Shown here: one piece after another, positions 44,744-56,477 of the stretch
Layout: each line of letters opens with the position of its first letter
How positions within the stretch are numbered: the stretch's first letter is position 1
Source of the DNA: Blastocystis hominis
Taxonomy: Eukaryota > Sar > Bigyra > Opalinata > Blastocystidae
Assembly: GCF_000151665.1 (NCBI RefSeq)
Contig: NW_013171816.1
Coordinates: forward strand, 419,176-483,175
Length of the DNA: 64,000 bases
Reading direction: 5' to 3'
The notes under the pieces: generated by a model
The model's input: the letters and a program-made list of their open reading frames with translations, nothing else
Databases searched by the model: none
What the model was told of the DNA's origin: nothing
Position numbers and translations under genes: made by a program

Positions 44744-45319
44744 ATGAAGTTTGCTGCTGTGTTCGCTCTTCTTGCTATTTGTGTGCTCGCTGCACCCAAG
44801 GTTGAGGTCAAGGCTCTGGTTGAGTCTCTTTGCCCCGATTGCATCCGTTTCACGAAGGGTGCGTTGCTGGAACTTACCCAGACTAAGGATATCATGGAGA
44901 TCATTAACCTGGAAATCGTTCCTTACGGAAAGGCTCACATTGTCACTCGCGACCCTCCCACCTTCACCTGCCAGCACGGAGAGAAGGAGTGCTACGGAAA
45001 CAAGGTCGAACTTTGCTCCCTTTTCCACAACCCTGATCACGGTCTTGCTATGATGAACTGCATGCAGAAGACCTACAGCTTCGACGACGAGACTGTCAAG
45101 AAGTGTGCTGCTCAGGAGGGTGTGGACGCTGAGGCCATCATTGCTTGTGCCAACGGAGAGGAGGGCAGCAAGCTGATGCTGCGTGCTGGTGACATCACCC
45201 CCACTCTGAGCTACGTTCCTTCCGTGCTGGTCAATGATAAGCTCTTCACTGATCCCGAGAACGTGATTAAGCACATTTGCGATGCTTACACTGGAGAGAA
45301 GCCCGCTTCCTGCAAGTAA
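44744..45319 (+). CDS. GILT-family lysosomal thiol reductase
   Basis: Reduces disulfides of endocytosed proteins in acidic compartments. A single uninterrupted exon, unlike its neighbours. Signal peptide MKFAAVFALLAICVLAAP, active-site CPDC (residues ~31-34), the GILT signature CQHGEKECYGNKVELC (about residue 80), MNCMQKTYSFDDE and YVPSVLVNDKLFTDPENV, ending PASCK-TAA. Codon choice is strongly C-ending, which suggests high expression. About 190 residues, the normal mature-plus-signal length. TGTTTGTT (45370-45377) forms a near-palindrome with the 3' signal of the convergent zinc-finger gene. Confidence 0.95.
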   Translation: MKFAAVFALLAICVLAAPKVEVKALVESLCPDCIRFTKGALLELTQTKDIMEIINLEIVPYGKAHIVTRDPPTFTCQHGEKECYGNKVELCSLFHNPDHGLAMMNCMQKTYSFDDETVKKCAAQEGVDAEAIIACANGEEGSKLMLRAGDITPTLSYVPSVLVNDKLFTDPENVIKHICDAYTGEKPASCK

Positions 45320-45369
45320 GTAAGTAAGCAAGCTGTATGGGCATTAGTCAGTTTCGATTATCTCATGTG

Positions 45370-45384
45370 TGTTTGTTACAAACA
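45370..45384. terminator. overlapping 3'-end signals of convergent genes
   Basis: TGTTTGTT on the plus strand (45370-45377) overlaps TGTTTGTA on the minus strand (45384-45377). They serve GILT and the zinc-finger gene respectively. Confidence 0.65.
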
Positions 45385-45388
45385 AGGA

Positions 45389-46271
45389 ATCGACGGGACC
45401 GGTTGAACTGGCTCTGCTTCTTCATCATACGCTCTAAACGCTCCTTGTGCAGCTTTCCCTTCAACTACGAGTGAGCGAATGACGAAACGACAACGTGTTC
45501 GGAAAGCTGAAGACCGCTCGTGAATTGCTTGCGGCAAAGTTTGCAATAGCACATACGAGACTTCAGACGCGTGTTGCTCACATGTCCTCGGAAATCGCGA
45601 TGGCGCACTCTACACATATAAAAATGACTCAAATCATTACAGAGCATCGGGATTTGCAAATGAAACACAGCAGGCAGTACACACATTCTGACTATCTATT
45701 CGGAATCATCCCTCCGCAATATGTACGTGACGAACTATATAAATCGTTCTTAAAAATCACCTTCAAACGAGACAAATGACCAGAAGCCTCGAGATGTGTC
45801 TATTATTGGACTCCCTCCATTCTTATACACTGATATTCATATCGCCGCGTATTTTCAAGTTACATGCTTCACAATACGCTTCATCTTCTTCTAAATCGAC
45901 GGGATCACTATTTTCAGCATATGCTTGACGCATTTTCTCTAACAGCTCTCGTTCATGTTGTTTTGCAGCAATTTTGGAGGCATTCTTCTTGGAGGGTTGA
46001 TTGCCGGTTTCTTTCGGTGTAATTTCCATATCCGAATCCGAGTCCGAATCTACATCCACAAAATCGTCGCCCTCTGAGTCATTCATCTGTTGTTCGAGCA
46101 ACCGGATTCGTTCTTCAATTGCTACAATCGAATCATACTCAAATCATAACATGTTAGAGAGACTTCTTTAATCACGGGCTTCACTTCCTCAACAGTGTCC
46201 TTTTTCTCTTCCTTCTCCTTCTTCCTCTTCCGCATCATCGCTGCAAACCCAGATACCTTCTTCTCGCTCAT
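45389..46271 (-). CDS. zinc-finger protein with two U1-type C2H2 fingers
   Basis: ATG at 46271 (MSEKKVSGFAAMMRKRKKEK). A 26-base intron joins YDSIVAIEERIRLLEQQMND, then an acidic stretch, KKNASKIAAKQHERELLEKM and finger 1 (YCEACNLKIRGDMN, then THLEASGHLSRLK after a 29-base intron). Finger 2 reads CKLCRKQFTSGLQLSEH, then LKGKLHKERLERMM; C-x2-C and H-x5-H spacing is typical of RNA-binding matrin/U1C-type fingers. A role in RNA processing or ribosome assembly is likely but not specific. The frame ends SRR plus T at 45389, four bases before a one-mismatch octamer, so UAA is probably completed by the tail. The ATG lies 16 bases past the GPATCH1 octamer. Confidence 0.65.
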
Positions 46272-46297
46272 CACACGAATTGTATGAAACAAACACC

Positions 46298-47551
46298 TCA
46301 ACTAAATAGAGAAGCAAATAGATCCACATCCGCTTTCTTCACGTTCTGCAAAGGATCCTTGAACTCCTTCATCAACTCTCCCACGTCCACTCTCTTGTCT
46401 ACAGGCTTCTTGGAAGGCATTAAATCTTCTATGTGCTCCACAGTCTCCGCCTCAGGCTTCTTCTCAACATCCGGTAAATTGCGATAGGGATCGCGGATGT
46501 TGAACCGCTTACACAGCAGCTTTGCAGGCCTCCACTGCGTAACGATATGTTCCGATTTGATCTTTTCTTGCTTCGGCTCTTCCTCCGGTATTACCGAGTC
46601 GGACGCAGAAACGAATTTTAACTTGAAGGCAGAGGGCTGCTTATCGTCCTATTACTCAAAATGCCTGCAAATACAAACCTCCATCATGGCCTTCTCCATC
46701 TCCTCCGTCATGCCAGTATATCTCGTAGATCGCTTTTCAGCAGGCGTTGTAATCGCATCTACAACAATGACAGCAAGTATGTGGAGTCAACCTTTATTGA
46801 TCACCCAGCTCCAATCGAGCGGCTTCGAGAAAACGTGCTTTTCTACGAAACTGCTGGGAACGTGAGGAGGAGGGTAGATCTTTGTTTTGGTTTTCCCGTT
46901 GTCTTTATCTTCAGCGTAGCAAAAGCCGGGGATTTCAGCTGTGCGAGAAGCACGATGCTGACGATGATGCCGATCCTCTGGATTTTCAATGTCACGAATT
47001 CGGTGGTGCGAAACATCCAGTTCCAGATCAAATTGTCGCATATCTGTGTGCGCATAGACATCCATATCATCAGCATCCTCTAGCGCCGAAATTCCAAATC
47101 GCGACGTATTTACAGACGATTCATGTAAAATTCCATCCATCCTCATCACTCCATTTCGGTCATCTTCCAATAGATACGCATTTGTGTGTAGACCTTCAAT
47201 AGGAACATAGCCTATGCCATAGTAGTGTTTCTTCTTTCGCAGAATCGAGTTTACAGTACTTGCCTTCGCAACAGTGTTGGTCGTACCCGATCTTCCACTA
47301 GAAAAAATGTTCTGTGCCTTCAAATTGCTTCCCACCAACGGATTATCGTCTTCATCAATGAAATCGTCCTTAGTGTATTGTTTAAACTCCACACGCTGCT
47401 CTCGTGTTGATATGAATGCGGTTGGCTTCCATCCTTCCTCCGTTCCCACCGTGTTGTTATATCCAGCTGAAAACCCTCCAGTGAAGGCTCCATGGAATCT
47501 TCGCTTGTTATTTTCATCATAGACAGCGTCGCGCGATACTCGCTTAGGCAT
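46298..47551 (-). CDS. GPATCH1-like spliceosomal protein lacking the G-patch
   Basis: ATG at 47551 (MPKRVSRDAVYDENNKRR) leads directly into the family signature FHGAFTGGFSAGYNNTVG and GWKPTAFISTREQR, then YYGIGYVPIEGLHTNAYL, SRFGISALEDADDMDVYAH and KTKIYPPPHVPSSF. After introns of about 30 bases come KLKFVSASDSVIPEEE and WRPAKLLCKRFNIRDPY, ending ADVDLFASLFS-TGA. These blocks align in order with GPATCH1, a spliceosome/late-step factor (Arabidopsis TOUGH). The segment where the animal protein carries its G-patch goes straight from NSILRKKK to HYYGIG, so the G-patch is absent. The octamer at 46295-46288 lies between this stop and the next gene's ATG. Confidence 0.82.
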
Positions 47552-47597
47552 CTTGATGCATTTACTATTTTTTTGATGATTGTCGCCCTTTAGGACG

Positions 47598-48448
47598 ATG
47601 CAGCCACATTTAAATCAAGAAGAATACGAGCAGTAGAGGGTATAAATAGTAGCCTAATTGTAGATACGATAGACAAATTCACATTTGGGGAGCTGAAAAG
47701 CAGCAGAAGATCATTCAATCGACTATTTTATTCGTGAATGGTACGTTGCTATGCGCAGAAGTATATGTTTCAACGTGGAGTGTCATTGTAGGTCGCCAAG
47801 AACCTTGTGCTCGCAGGAACAAATGTAGATATCTATGTAGATGCATAGTTTAATGAGTATTGGATAGGATAATACAATTGTGCAACCGACCGATTTTCGG
47901 AGCAATTTCTTGTTACGAAAAGAAGATTCGGGACGGAAATTATCCGAATCGATGTGTCAGCATCTGCAAGAGCTGAATCCGCGAGCTCATATCAAGCCGA
48001 TTTCCTCTTTAAGCGATTCTTCTTCTTCTTCTTTATCCTGCTTGTTTTCTTCCTATTCCGCGGTCATTTTCTGCAATCCATCACTCGATCAGCTCAAAAC
48101 AGCGACAGAAGGACATTGCTTTGCTGCCTTCACAAATGGTTTGTCCTGCTTGTTTATTGATTTAACTCGTTCCGAGTATTCATTGAAACATGTTTTTTTA
48201 GCGTAGTTTTATTACCAAAATCGACAAAAACACTTGGGTAGAAAGAGAAAATCAGCCTGTTTCATTGTGTGATGTAGTCGCAAATCTTCGGGAAGGCCGG
48301 CCGATGAGGGAATCAGAGGTGGCTGTGTGCGCAATCACCGGAGGTGTCATTAGCCAATTGGTGATGAAGATGGTGACAGAGGAAGAGGTGGAGGATACTG
48401 CATTTGAGTTCGACGCAGTCAGCGGAAACGGAACGTTGTATACTATCT
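47598..48448 (+). CDS. SAE1: SUMO-activating enzyme subunit 1 (SAE1/AOS1)
   Basis: Non-catalytic half of the SUMO E1. ATG at 47598 (MQPHLNQEEYEQ). Three introns of 31 bases join YDRQIHIWGAEKQQKIIQST, ILFVNGTLLCAEVAKNLVLA, GTNVDIYDNTIVQPTDFRSN and FLLRKEDSGRKLSESMCQHL; this is the E1-like adenylation fold, with YDRQIxxWG as the AOS1 opening. Later exons give NPSLDQLKTATEGHCFAAF, FITKIDKNTWVERENQP and VAVCAITGGVISQLVMKMV, then FEFDAVSGNGTLYTI. At about 240 residues it is shorter than animal SAE1. The frame ends ATC plus T at 48448, exactly four bases before TGTTTGTT (48453-48460): UAA by polyadenylation. Confidence 0.85.
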
Positions 48449-48630
48449 CTCTTGTTTGTTACACTCAGTAGCGTGTCAGTTTACATAGAATTGTTTCGAT
48501 TCCGAATATCTTTTGGATCCAGACAGTAGTTGAGATTATATTTATATATATAATATGGAAAATACACTGAGAAGACCATCACCGAGTAACTGTCCCAGAG
48601 TGAATTAATATCCTAGGAAATGGAGCTTGG

Positions 48631-51015
48631 ATGAATAATCTAAAAACGTTTTTGGATGATTTGCTGCATATCGGAGGAGATAGCAGACTTCAGTTAGAAG
48701 AGAGTAACTTTGACGATTTGTATCAAAAAATGATAAGCATGACTGAAGGACAGCCTCCAGAGCAAGTTCTTGGTTTGCTTGGTTTGTATCGAGTTCTGTT
48801 TCGGATAGAAAGATTGCCATCTTCACAAGAAAGCCGATACAAGTTGACTATATTCGTAAACGGCATGAAACACTTCGATGGCTTCCTCACTTCCACCCTG
48901 AAGCTAAACGGCGTGTGCTCCTTTTTCAAGGAAGGGATTCTGATCAATACCGGAAGTTATTATGATGGTCAGAAAGATGGCAAGTTCATCCATTACGACT
49001 TCGACACAGGGACAGAGATCTCAACGGAGGTTTACGAAAAAGGAGTTAAAACTTCCGATATCTACGTGGTAAATGGCAAGAAATACCTCGACACGATCGA
49101 AGGCGGAAAGCACATGATTGGCCAAGTCATCCTAAAAGACAACAAATCGGAGTGGAGTGGCCGCGTACTCGAATTCCACAACAACAAACCATCGCGCCTT
49201 CTCCATTACGGAGCGACTCGCACGGTCGCGGGCGTTTTTTCGCGGTATAACGGGACGCCGACGTTCGTGGAGTACGATGAATCGCGGGGAATGCTCTATT
49301 TTGGCGAGATCGCGTTCGATGATCACACGTTGGAATACAAATACGAAGGTCGTGGAATGAAGTTCGTATCGGAGCGGAATTCGTCGTCGTTGGTGTACAA
49401 AGGCGAGTTTAAAAATGGAGTTTATTGTGGAAACGGCTGTTTGTTTGACCCGAAGTCGGGTTTGAAACTCTTCGAAGGCGAATTCGCGGACGGAAAACCG
49501 GTGAACGGTGTTTCGTTCTGCGACGGCATGGCCACGAAGTTCGAAGTGTCCACGATGGACGACTTGCGGTCGTTTCCTCCCAATTATAATTTGTTTGAGG
49601 TGTTGGAAGGAGGGCTGCGAAACGAAACGAATGTGGATTTTTTGCAGTTTGTGGGGCACGTGGAGCGAATTGTGTTCGGTCCTGCTTCATGTGATAGTTT
49701 GGAAGTGTGTCGAATTTGGAATTTCCAGAATTTGAGGGAGATTCGATTTGAGAAAAATTGTTTGAAGTCTGTGAGAGAGCTGATCATCAGCCGTAGTGGC
49801 TTGTCATCCATTCTGTTGTGTAGAAAACCCGAACTTAGAATCGGTGCACATCACGCTCGGCGTGGGTTTCTCCGTGAATAAGCTCGAGTTGTCTTGTAAC
49901 CACATCGAAAAACATTGTGAATCCTAGTCAATCCAAATCTTCATCATTTGTCCGTCGGCAAAAACTCGCTGAGTTCCTGCATTTGCATTGTGCTGCATCG
50001 TGCCTTTCAGCCGAGCCATTTCACTCGTAGAGATGGCGGACATTCCCGAGTTGGCGCTGGACACCGCAGCGCTGAATAAACTGAAACACATTTACCTTTC
50101 CCAGGGAGTTTCGTCCTCATTGGTGGAGAAACTGAAAAAGCAATCATTGGAAGATGTCAAAACCGGCTCTACGAATTGTGTTTTTGTGTTCTCGAAATGA
50201 CGAATAGCGATCGTTTCGGATGTGTCGAGCGCGGATCCCTCGGTCTGTTATGAATTAACAGTGCGAAACGGCTCTCATTTTTCGCAGGAAGATTCGTTTT
50301 ATCGCTTCAATTCATTGGTGGATTTGGTCATTGGCGATTATTGTGTTTCGAAAAACAGAAACTTCTCCTTCACCGAATCCATGCCTTCCCTCCAAACCAT
50401 TCGAATCGGAAAGAATTCGTTCTGCCAGAAGAACGAAAACGGCCATTTTTTCATCGAGAAGCAGCCGATGCTGCATTCGCTCATCATCGACAGCGGGAGT
50501 TTCATTTCATATACCAACTTCTGCGTGCGGAATTGTCCCAAATTGAGGCACGTGCAGATCGGTCAAATTCCGAGCGAAGAAAATGATTGGCTGCTGAATT
50601 GTCATCAGTATTCGTTCTGTTTCCAGAACGCTCAGTCGTTTGAGTTGTCCCGTAAATCTTTTTATTGGGTCCGTTTTGATCAGAGGTGCCCCAATTAGAG
50701 TCGTTTGTGGTCGGTCCCGGCTGCTTCCAGGAGAAATTGGAGGTTTCGTTGGTGGGGATGAAGGAGTTGAAGCGGTTGGAAGTGGGCGACTTCTCGTTCG
50801 CGCGGTGCTCGAAGCTGGTGCTGGGCAGTTTGGAGAAACTGGAGAAACTGGTGTTGCAGCCGTTCGCGTTGTACGAAGTGCAGATTTTGATTGTGCAGAG
50901 TGGAGAAAGGGGGAAGGGATGAGGAGTAGATTGCTGCGAGCATCTGCGGTACGAGCCAGCGCTGTGCACGGATCATTTCAAGCGGTTGGAGCGATATGAG
51001 CTACGTGGGCGATGA
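48631..51015 (+). CDS. MORN-repeat / BspA-type LRR protein
   Basis: ATG at 48631 (MNNLKTFLDDLLHIGGDSRL). A helical N-terminus precedes MORN-like repeats (YYDGQKDGKFIHYDF, YKGEFKNGVYCGNGCLFD, FEGEFADGKPVNGVSF; about residues 110-310). LRR exons follow, split by introns of 28-32 bases in phase 1, several resuming with N-P-N-L/P-x-L (NPNLESVHITLGVG, NPNLHHLSVGKNSL, LPQLESFVVGPGCF, MPSLQTIRIGKNSF). The last exon reads CCEHLRYEPALCTDHFKRLE and ends LRGR-TGA (51013-51015). No membrane helix is visible, unlike its paralogue at 5340-7250. An exact TGTTTGTT occurs within the MORN coding region (49438-49445). Confidence 0.7.
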
Positions 51016-51353
51016 GGAGGAAGGTGATTGTGTAGAGGAGAATAGGGAGCTGAGAGCGATGGTGGATAATTGTAAGTGTACGTAAGGAAGGAAGGAAGGA
51101 AAGAAAGCCGAGGAAGGAGGAATATGAATTGAATGAATTGAATGAATTGAATGAATTGAATGAGTTGTTTGTTTGAATCAATGAATTGAATCTCTTTAAA
51201 CCACGATAAAACAGAGAATGAAGAAACCCATATAATTCATTCCACCACAAATCACATCCCTGTTTCCCTCAATTCAACCTTCTGTTTTCCAACAATTCAA
51301 CCAATCCTCCCTTTCGGATTCAAACAAACAACCCATAGAAAAACACTCCACCT
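51016..51353. repeat. GGAA and GAATT repeats between convergent genes
   Basis: Holds (GGAA)n at about 51088-51100 and (GAATT/GAATG)n at about 51124-51160, ending in TTGTTTGTTTG on the plus strand (candidate 3' signal of the MORN/LRR gene). AACAAACA at 51323-51330 is the minus-strand octamer for the GNPTAB-like gene. No gene seen. Confidence 0.7.
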
Positions 51354-54300
51354 CTAAATCGACCGTTCACACGCCTTTCGTTCGTCTTCCGGACACTTCG
51401 CACGCCTTTCTAATCGCTCACATTTCCCTCCCTTTCCTACATTCCTCGCCAAACCACCACCGCACAAACCACCACCATTCCCGCGAACCACAGCCACTCC
51501 AGTTTCCACAGTTTCCCCACAAACCGACGACTCTGTTTCCAGTAATACTCCATTCGAATCAATTCTACGCGTTATCCGGAATTCCAAAAATCACGGTGAT
51601 TTTTCTCAAACTGGGAGGGAAGCGGGAAGAAGGAATTGTAAAAATCGTGGATAATTTTGTCATGCGTTTCCGTTTTGTTCTGAATATTGTCATTGATGCA
51701 CACGAACTTCGATTTGCGCTTCCGCACGCTATCCAGCTACTCCGTTACCACGTTTCCACGTTTCTACCTGGTCCAACAAATCCTCCACGTCGTCTTGGAT
51801 CATTTGAAACGCCACGTCGGAATCTGACGCGGTTTCCATGTGGCCCTGAAACGGAAATCGCGCGGCTAATCCAGTTGCCGCCATCGAGCAATTCCGAATG
51901 GATTCCAACGTGATATTCGAAATAAAACTCCTGTGAAGATACAAAGAACCGCGGGGAGGCTTCGCCATGACACGCTCCCGCGGGGAATTGATGTTTTCTC
52001 CCAGGCATTCGAGTAACTGCAGTTTTTCGTCTTTTCCCGCGGAATCCCCCAAAACAATGGCGGCGAGCGTTTCGAATTCGTTGGAATTCAGAATGCCGTC
52101 CTCGTCGCGATCCAGTTTTTCCCTCCAAATGCGGTCCAAATTGCCGGTTTCGGCTTTGTCCATTAATCCGCCCAAAAAATGGAAATACAAAAAAGCGTAC
52201 TGCAAATCGTCGCTTTCCCTGAATTTGTGCCGAATTGTGGAATTCACGTATTTGGACAGTTTGGTTTCGATCTCCCGCATGACCCATTTGTTGATCAAAT
52301 GGGGCATATGGGCGGGAACGTTCCTTTTTACGTTTCCAAACAATCGAATCAACTGCAAATTGGTGAAAATCAAGGAATCACGGTACGTGTCCGACAATCG
52401 GCGATTTCGCTCCGATTTTTGGACCAATGAAAAAAGGGGACGTGAGTGTTTCAAGGATTGTTTCATTGCGTTCTGAAATTGTTGTGAGTTCATGGACAAA
52501 ATGGCCCCAATTGACCCATATCGCAACACAAACGAGCTCTCTTCGAAATGAATATGGGGCAAAAGCGTCCGTTTAAAACCCGAATTTGGGTCCTTTCGAT
52601 TCATATAATAATCCGCAATCGCGGGAATCTGCGTGAATTCCTGCTGACGCAAATTCCACGAACACGTGACAATTTCAATGGATGGAATGGCCAGAACCAG
52701 ACTACTGTTCCAAATCGATTCGAAATACTGTTCCATTTCCACTAATGTATCCACCGATGCGAAATAGTCCAGATTTTTGGATTTCAAAAAAAGGCTCCAA
52801 AATTGGTCATGCGCATTCGACACTTCGTACACTTCATAGAATTCCCGCCAAAACGTCACCGTGGCGTTTTCCACGATTCCTCCATTCGGCGGGACCTCCA
52901 ATTCCATGGCCTCAAAACATGTCCGTATTTGCCGAATATGGGGCTTATTCTTCAAAAAGGCCCGAATATCCGGCTCCAGTCCCAAATACGCGCGTCGTTT
53001 ATTCAGCCACGAATGAAACGACATGGACCCCGAATTAGCAAAATTGGTACATTGATGAACAGAATGGACCATTTTCAAGTCCGAATTGGGACTCTTCACT
53101 TCCAAAGTCACCATTCCCGGCTCGTTCCAATGCCCCATAAACAATGTGGTTTTGGGCCCAATGTCCCGATTATTGACGATAGGGTTAAACATGGCCCCAT
53201 ATGATTCTTCGAAGAATAAGGGCACATTGGACCCCCAATCAAATCCATTCTCCATAAACTGCCCCACCGCGATCGACGCGTTCGACCGAACCGCTCCCTC
53301 AAATTCCCGCGGGGAGAGTTCTCCGATGGAATAGCGTTCCCAGAGGTCGTTGAGCGTGAGCTTGAAGAACGTGCGCGTGCCGAGGTGGGTTTGAGAGTAC
53401 GCCATCCACGCGATTTTCGGGTTGTCCTGCAGCGGAACCGCGGGAATCGCCCCGGTTTCCACCCAGGCGGCGATGGCGCTGCGCGCGGGGAAGTGAATCA
53501 AATCCACCAAGAGCAGACGCGTCAGCGATTGGTTGGCCGAGTCGCTGACAAAGACCGCCAAGTGTAACTCCCAGGAAACGCCCAGCAGCGAGCGTTTCGT
53601 CATTACCAGCAAGGTGTCCCCGCGGGGATTCATCTTCGCCAAGAGGATCGCGTCTATTCGTCATTTCCCTCCCAATAAATAAAAAAAACCGTTTTCCACC
53701 GCTACCACGCTCTCTACCTTCCGCGTTTCCACTTTTTCCCCGATATCGATCTGGATGAAACTCCCGGTCATGACCATCCGCGTCACGCAGAACGACTCGG
53801 GCGTTACGCCCCATCCTTCCTGCACAAACTCTTCCGCCTCCGAATCGCCCGATCCCCGCGGGAAACCCCCCTCGCCCACGCACACCCACTCCCCCGGGCG
53901 TTTCACCGCGAGTACCTCCTCCGCTCCGTCGGCTCCATCGGCTCCGAGATCATTCCCGCGGTTCTCTGCAACCGGTTTTTCCCCGCGGGGCTGGCAGTCG
54001 CCCGCGTCGAAGGCGCAGGCGGGCCGGTCGCAGGGCGCGTCGCAGCGGCCGTCGGCGAGCCAGTCGGGGCTGCAGTCGGGGCTGCAGGACTCGTCGGGGA
54101 GGACCAGCTGCGCGATGCGGTCGCGATTGGCGGTGAGAGAGGCTCCCCCGCGGGGAGGAGGGGCGTCGCGGGAGGCGCAGTCGCCGAGGTCGAATCCGCA
54201 GGCGGGAGTGTTGCAGGCGGGGTCGCATTGTCCGTTGCCGAGGTCGTTGTAGCGGCCTGGAGTGAAGGGAGAGAGAAAAGAGGACAGCGGTCGGAGCAGT

Positions 54301-55072
54301 CGGGGACCAGCCAGGAGGCGAAGAGCTTCTGGCCGCGCTGGAGCGAGATGAAGTCGGAGAGGTGGACGGGCTGGCCGAGAAAGACGTCGTCGTTGAAGTA
54401 GATGAAGTAGTCGGAGAGGTGGGGAATGTGGTGGAGGTTCAGCTCGATGGCGGGGGAGGAGAATGTAGGGAGGCTGTGGGGCACGCGGAAGATGTCTTTG
54501 TGGAACACGACGCTGATTTTGGGGTTGGAAAGGTCCAGCCAGCTGGGGATTTGGCCGTTGGTCACGATGTAGATGTGGTGGATCCACGGAGCGTTCGCCT
54601 CCAGGGATCGGATGCTGTATCTAGAGGGAAAAAACGCGGACAGAGACTACTTCAGCTCGTCGTTGTCGCGGAAACGGTTCATGGAGATGGAAGTGTCTCT
54701 CTCACTCTCGTTTGTGTTGTGGGATCTCATGTAGATAGAACGGTAGTACTGCATCTCCTGAAACCACTCCGGATCGGAGCCATTCACCCAGGTATACACA
54801 GCATCGACCTGAGGGAAGCACGTTGCATTCATAGGAGGGTAGAAGCCAATGTTGTCATAGAAATCGGGCGAGCAACGTCCTACGCTTGGAGTTTGGAAAT
54901 GCAGTGATTGAAATATATAAATGGAGCTGAAAACGATACTAAACATGGAAATGCAAATTATAGTACAACTAGGAGCATTATTCATTGAGAGCAAGTGGTA
55001 CATGACGCAAAATCCCCTTTTTCTCGCTACCAGCCTGGGAACTAGAAGCGAAAAATCAATACGAGATTCCAT
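51354..55072 (-). CDS. GNPTAB-like GlcNAc-1-phosphotransferase (Stealth family)
   Basis: Golgi enzyme class that transfers GlcNAc-1-phosphate, in animals onto mannose of lysosomal enzymes. ATG at 55072, then an N-terminal membrane anchor (CTIICISMFSIVFSSIYIF). Stealth blocks: VDAVYTWVNGSDPEW (CR1), NDDVFLGQPVHLSDFI (CR2) and RNVPAHMPHLINKWVMREIE (CR3). Two LNR/Notch modules (CDPACNTPACGFDLGDC, CDAPCDRPACAFDAGDC) and an EF-hand (DRDEDGILNSNEF) sit between, in the animal order. After the 31-base intron 51737-51767 comes KFVCINDNIQNKTETHD and FYNSFFPLPSQFE (CR4), then a C-terminal membrane helix. The stop is TAG at 51354 if a 38-base intron is removed, or TAG at 51437 if not. Confidence 0.92.
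51737..51767 (-). repeat. intron, shared family copy 3 (GNPTAB-like gene)
   Basis: 31-base intron containing GTAGAAACGTGGAAACGTGG and ending GAGTAG. Removal joins LLDQ to LDSVRKRKSKF, exactly as in the family. Confidence 0.8.
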
Positions 55073-55419
55073 CACAAGGAAGAAAAAAGCGGGTTGAAAA
55101 AGTGACAAAAATCAAACGAAATGGTTATTTTCTCAGTATTGAACAAGGAGATTGGAAGGGATGTGGATGAAACTTTTGAAAGAGCTATGATTGCACAACA
55201 GAAGAACAACTGCAGTGTGAAAAGAATCATGTGTTGATATGATATGATATGACATGGCGGAGGAAGTGTGCGGACCAGTCACTATCGACTACTTTGCTCT
55301 AAACATACAACTACTAGGTAAAACCCGTCACCATTCCATTTTTCTCAATAGAATCTGCTCAAGACCATACGAATGTATACAACAAACAACTACGCCCTAA
55401 ACAACACAAAACAAATTCA
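55073..55419. other. intergenic region
   Basis: Between the start of the GNPTAB-like gene and the stop of the SANT gene. It contains the SANT gene's octamer AACAAACA (minus-strand TGTTTGTT) at 55381-55388. Otherwise nothing recognised. Confidence 0.5.
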
Positions 55420-56352
55420 TTATGATTGCGACCGCTGATTCTTCCACATACAATAGTGACTAGAGAAGTGCCAAATAGAATAAAATGCGATGATTTCCTT
55501 TGTCGTTTTCGATGGAAGCTACCTATCAGAATCCTCAGTGAAAACGAACGATTTTAGCAATCTTTCCAAAATGTTTGCCGAACACAGAAAGTCCCGCTTC
55601 AAATACGGCAATCTCATAAGGACTCCATTTGTCTAACATCTCACCACGTTCTCACACACGTACTCAGTACAATGATGTCCTGATTATCTTGTTCTGCGAG
55701 AAGCCTCGATTTTTTCGCGATTGCGTCCTTTCTGATTAGAAAAAGCGAGTTCTTACAGCCTCCAATTCATGACCAAGAGATGGAGGGGAGGATGAATTAA
55801 AGTAGTTTTGAGACACAACCCAAAGGCGTCGCTCCAGTTCTTTGTGAATTTCAGCTGAATGTGAAGAACCATACACTTCTTGTACACATTGGATGGGGGT
55901 ACGAATGAACGTCCACGCCCCCTGTGTAGATCTTTTGTCGAAGCCAGGGACAGATAATCGTGTCAGCTACCGATTACACAAACCATTAGCGACCTGCCAG
56001 AGCGACATCCGCACTTCTCGCACTTGTAGCCAGAGTCGATGGCGGTGTGCTCATTTCTATAGATATTTCGATTGGTTAATTGTATACCTGTGATGATGTG
56101 ACATTCTCTTTTCTGGTTTGACAAACATAGCTATCCGGAGTTTCTGGATCGTTTGCACATTTATCTTATCTACAAATAAGGGAAGGGGAGGAAACATTCC
56201 TTCGGGTTTGACAGGCTCTCCAGGTCTTCTAGCGATTTCCTTTAGAAAGTTGAGGGCGTGAAGTACACGATCTGCAAGGTTAGCCACCTCATCACCTTCT
56301 ATCTACCCGTATTATTTGTCGAAGCCTTCTTTTTATTCTTTTTCACAACCAT
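55420..56352 (-). CDS. SANT-domain chromatin protein (MTA/RCOR-like SANT)
   Basis: Likely ATG at 56352 (MVVKKNKKKASTNN). Exons read LADRVLHALNFLKEIARRPG, FVDKINVQTIQKLRIAMFVK and, after a 31-base intron, HTAIDSGYKCEKCGCRSGR (CxxCxC cluster). GAWTFIRTPIQCVQEVYGSS, LERRLWVVSQNYFNSS and AIAKKSRLLAEQDNQDII follow. The SANT domain spans KWSPYEIAVFEAGLSVFGK, HFGKIAKI and, across a 31-base intron, LPSKTTKEIIAFYSIWHFSS: the W-x-x-x-E-x-x-x-FExGL...GKxFxxI...K-x-x-x-EIxxFYYxWK form of co-repressor SANT domains. TAA at 55420. The first join (about 56305) is unclear. Probable histone-deacetylase-complex component. Confidence 0.68.
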
Positions 56353-56477
56353 ACGAAACGATGTATTCCTTTATCAAACAAACAATAATAGTATTTAGAA
56401 CCAAAAAAGCGTTGTCCATGTTAATACGATAATTCAATCGATTATTACCCGATTCTTAACAATCTAACTTGGAGCGT

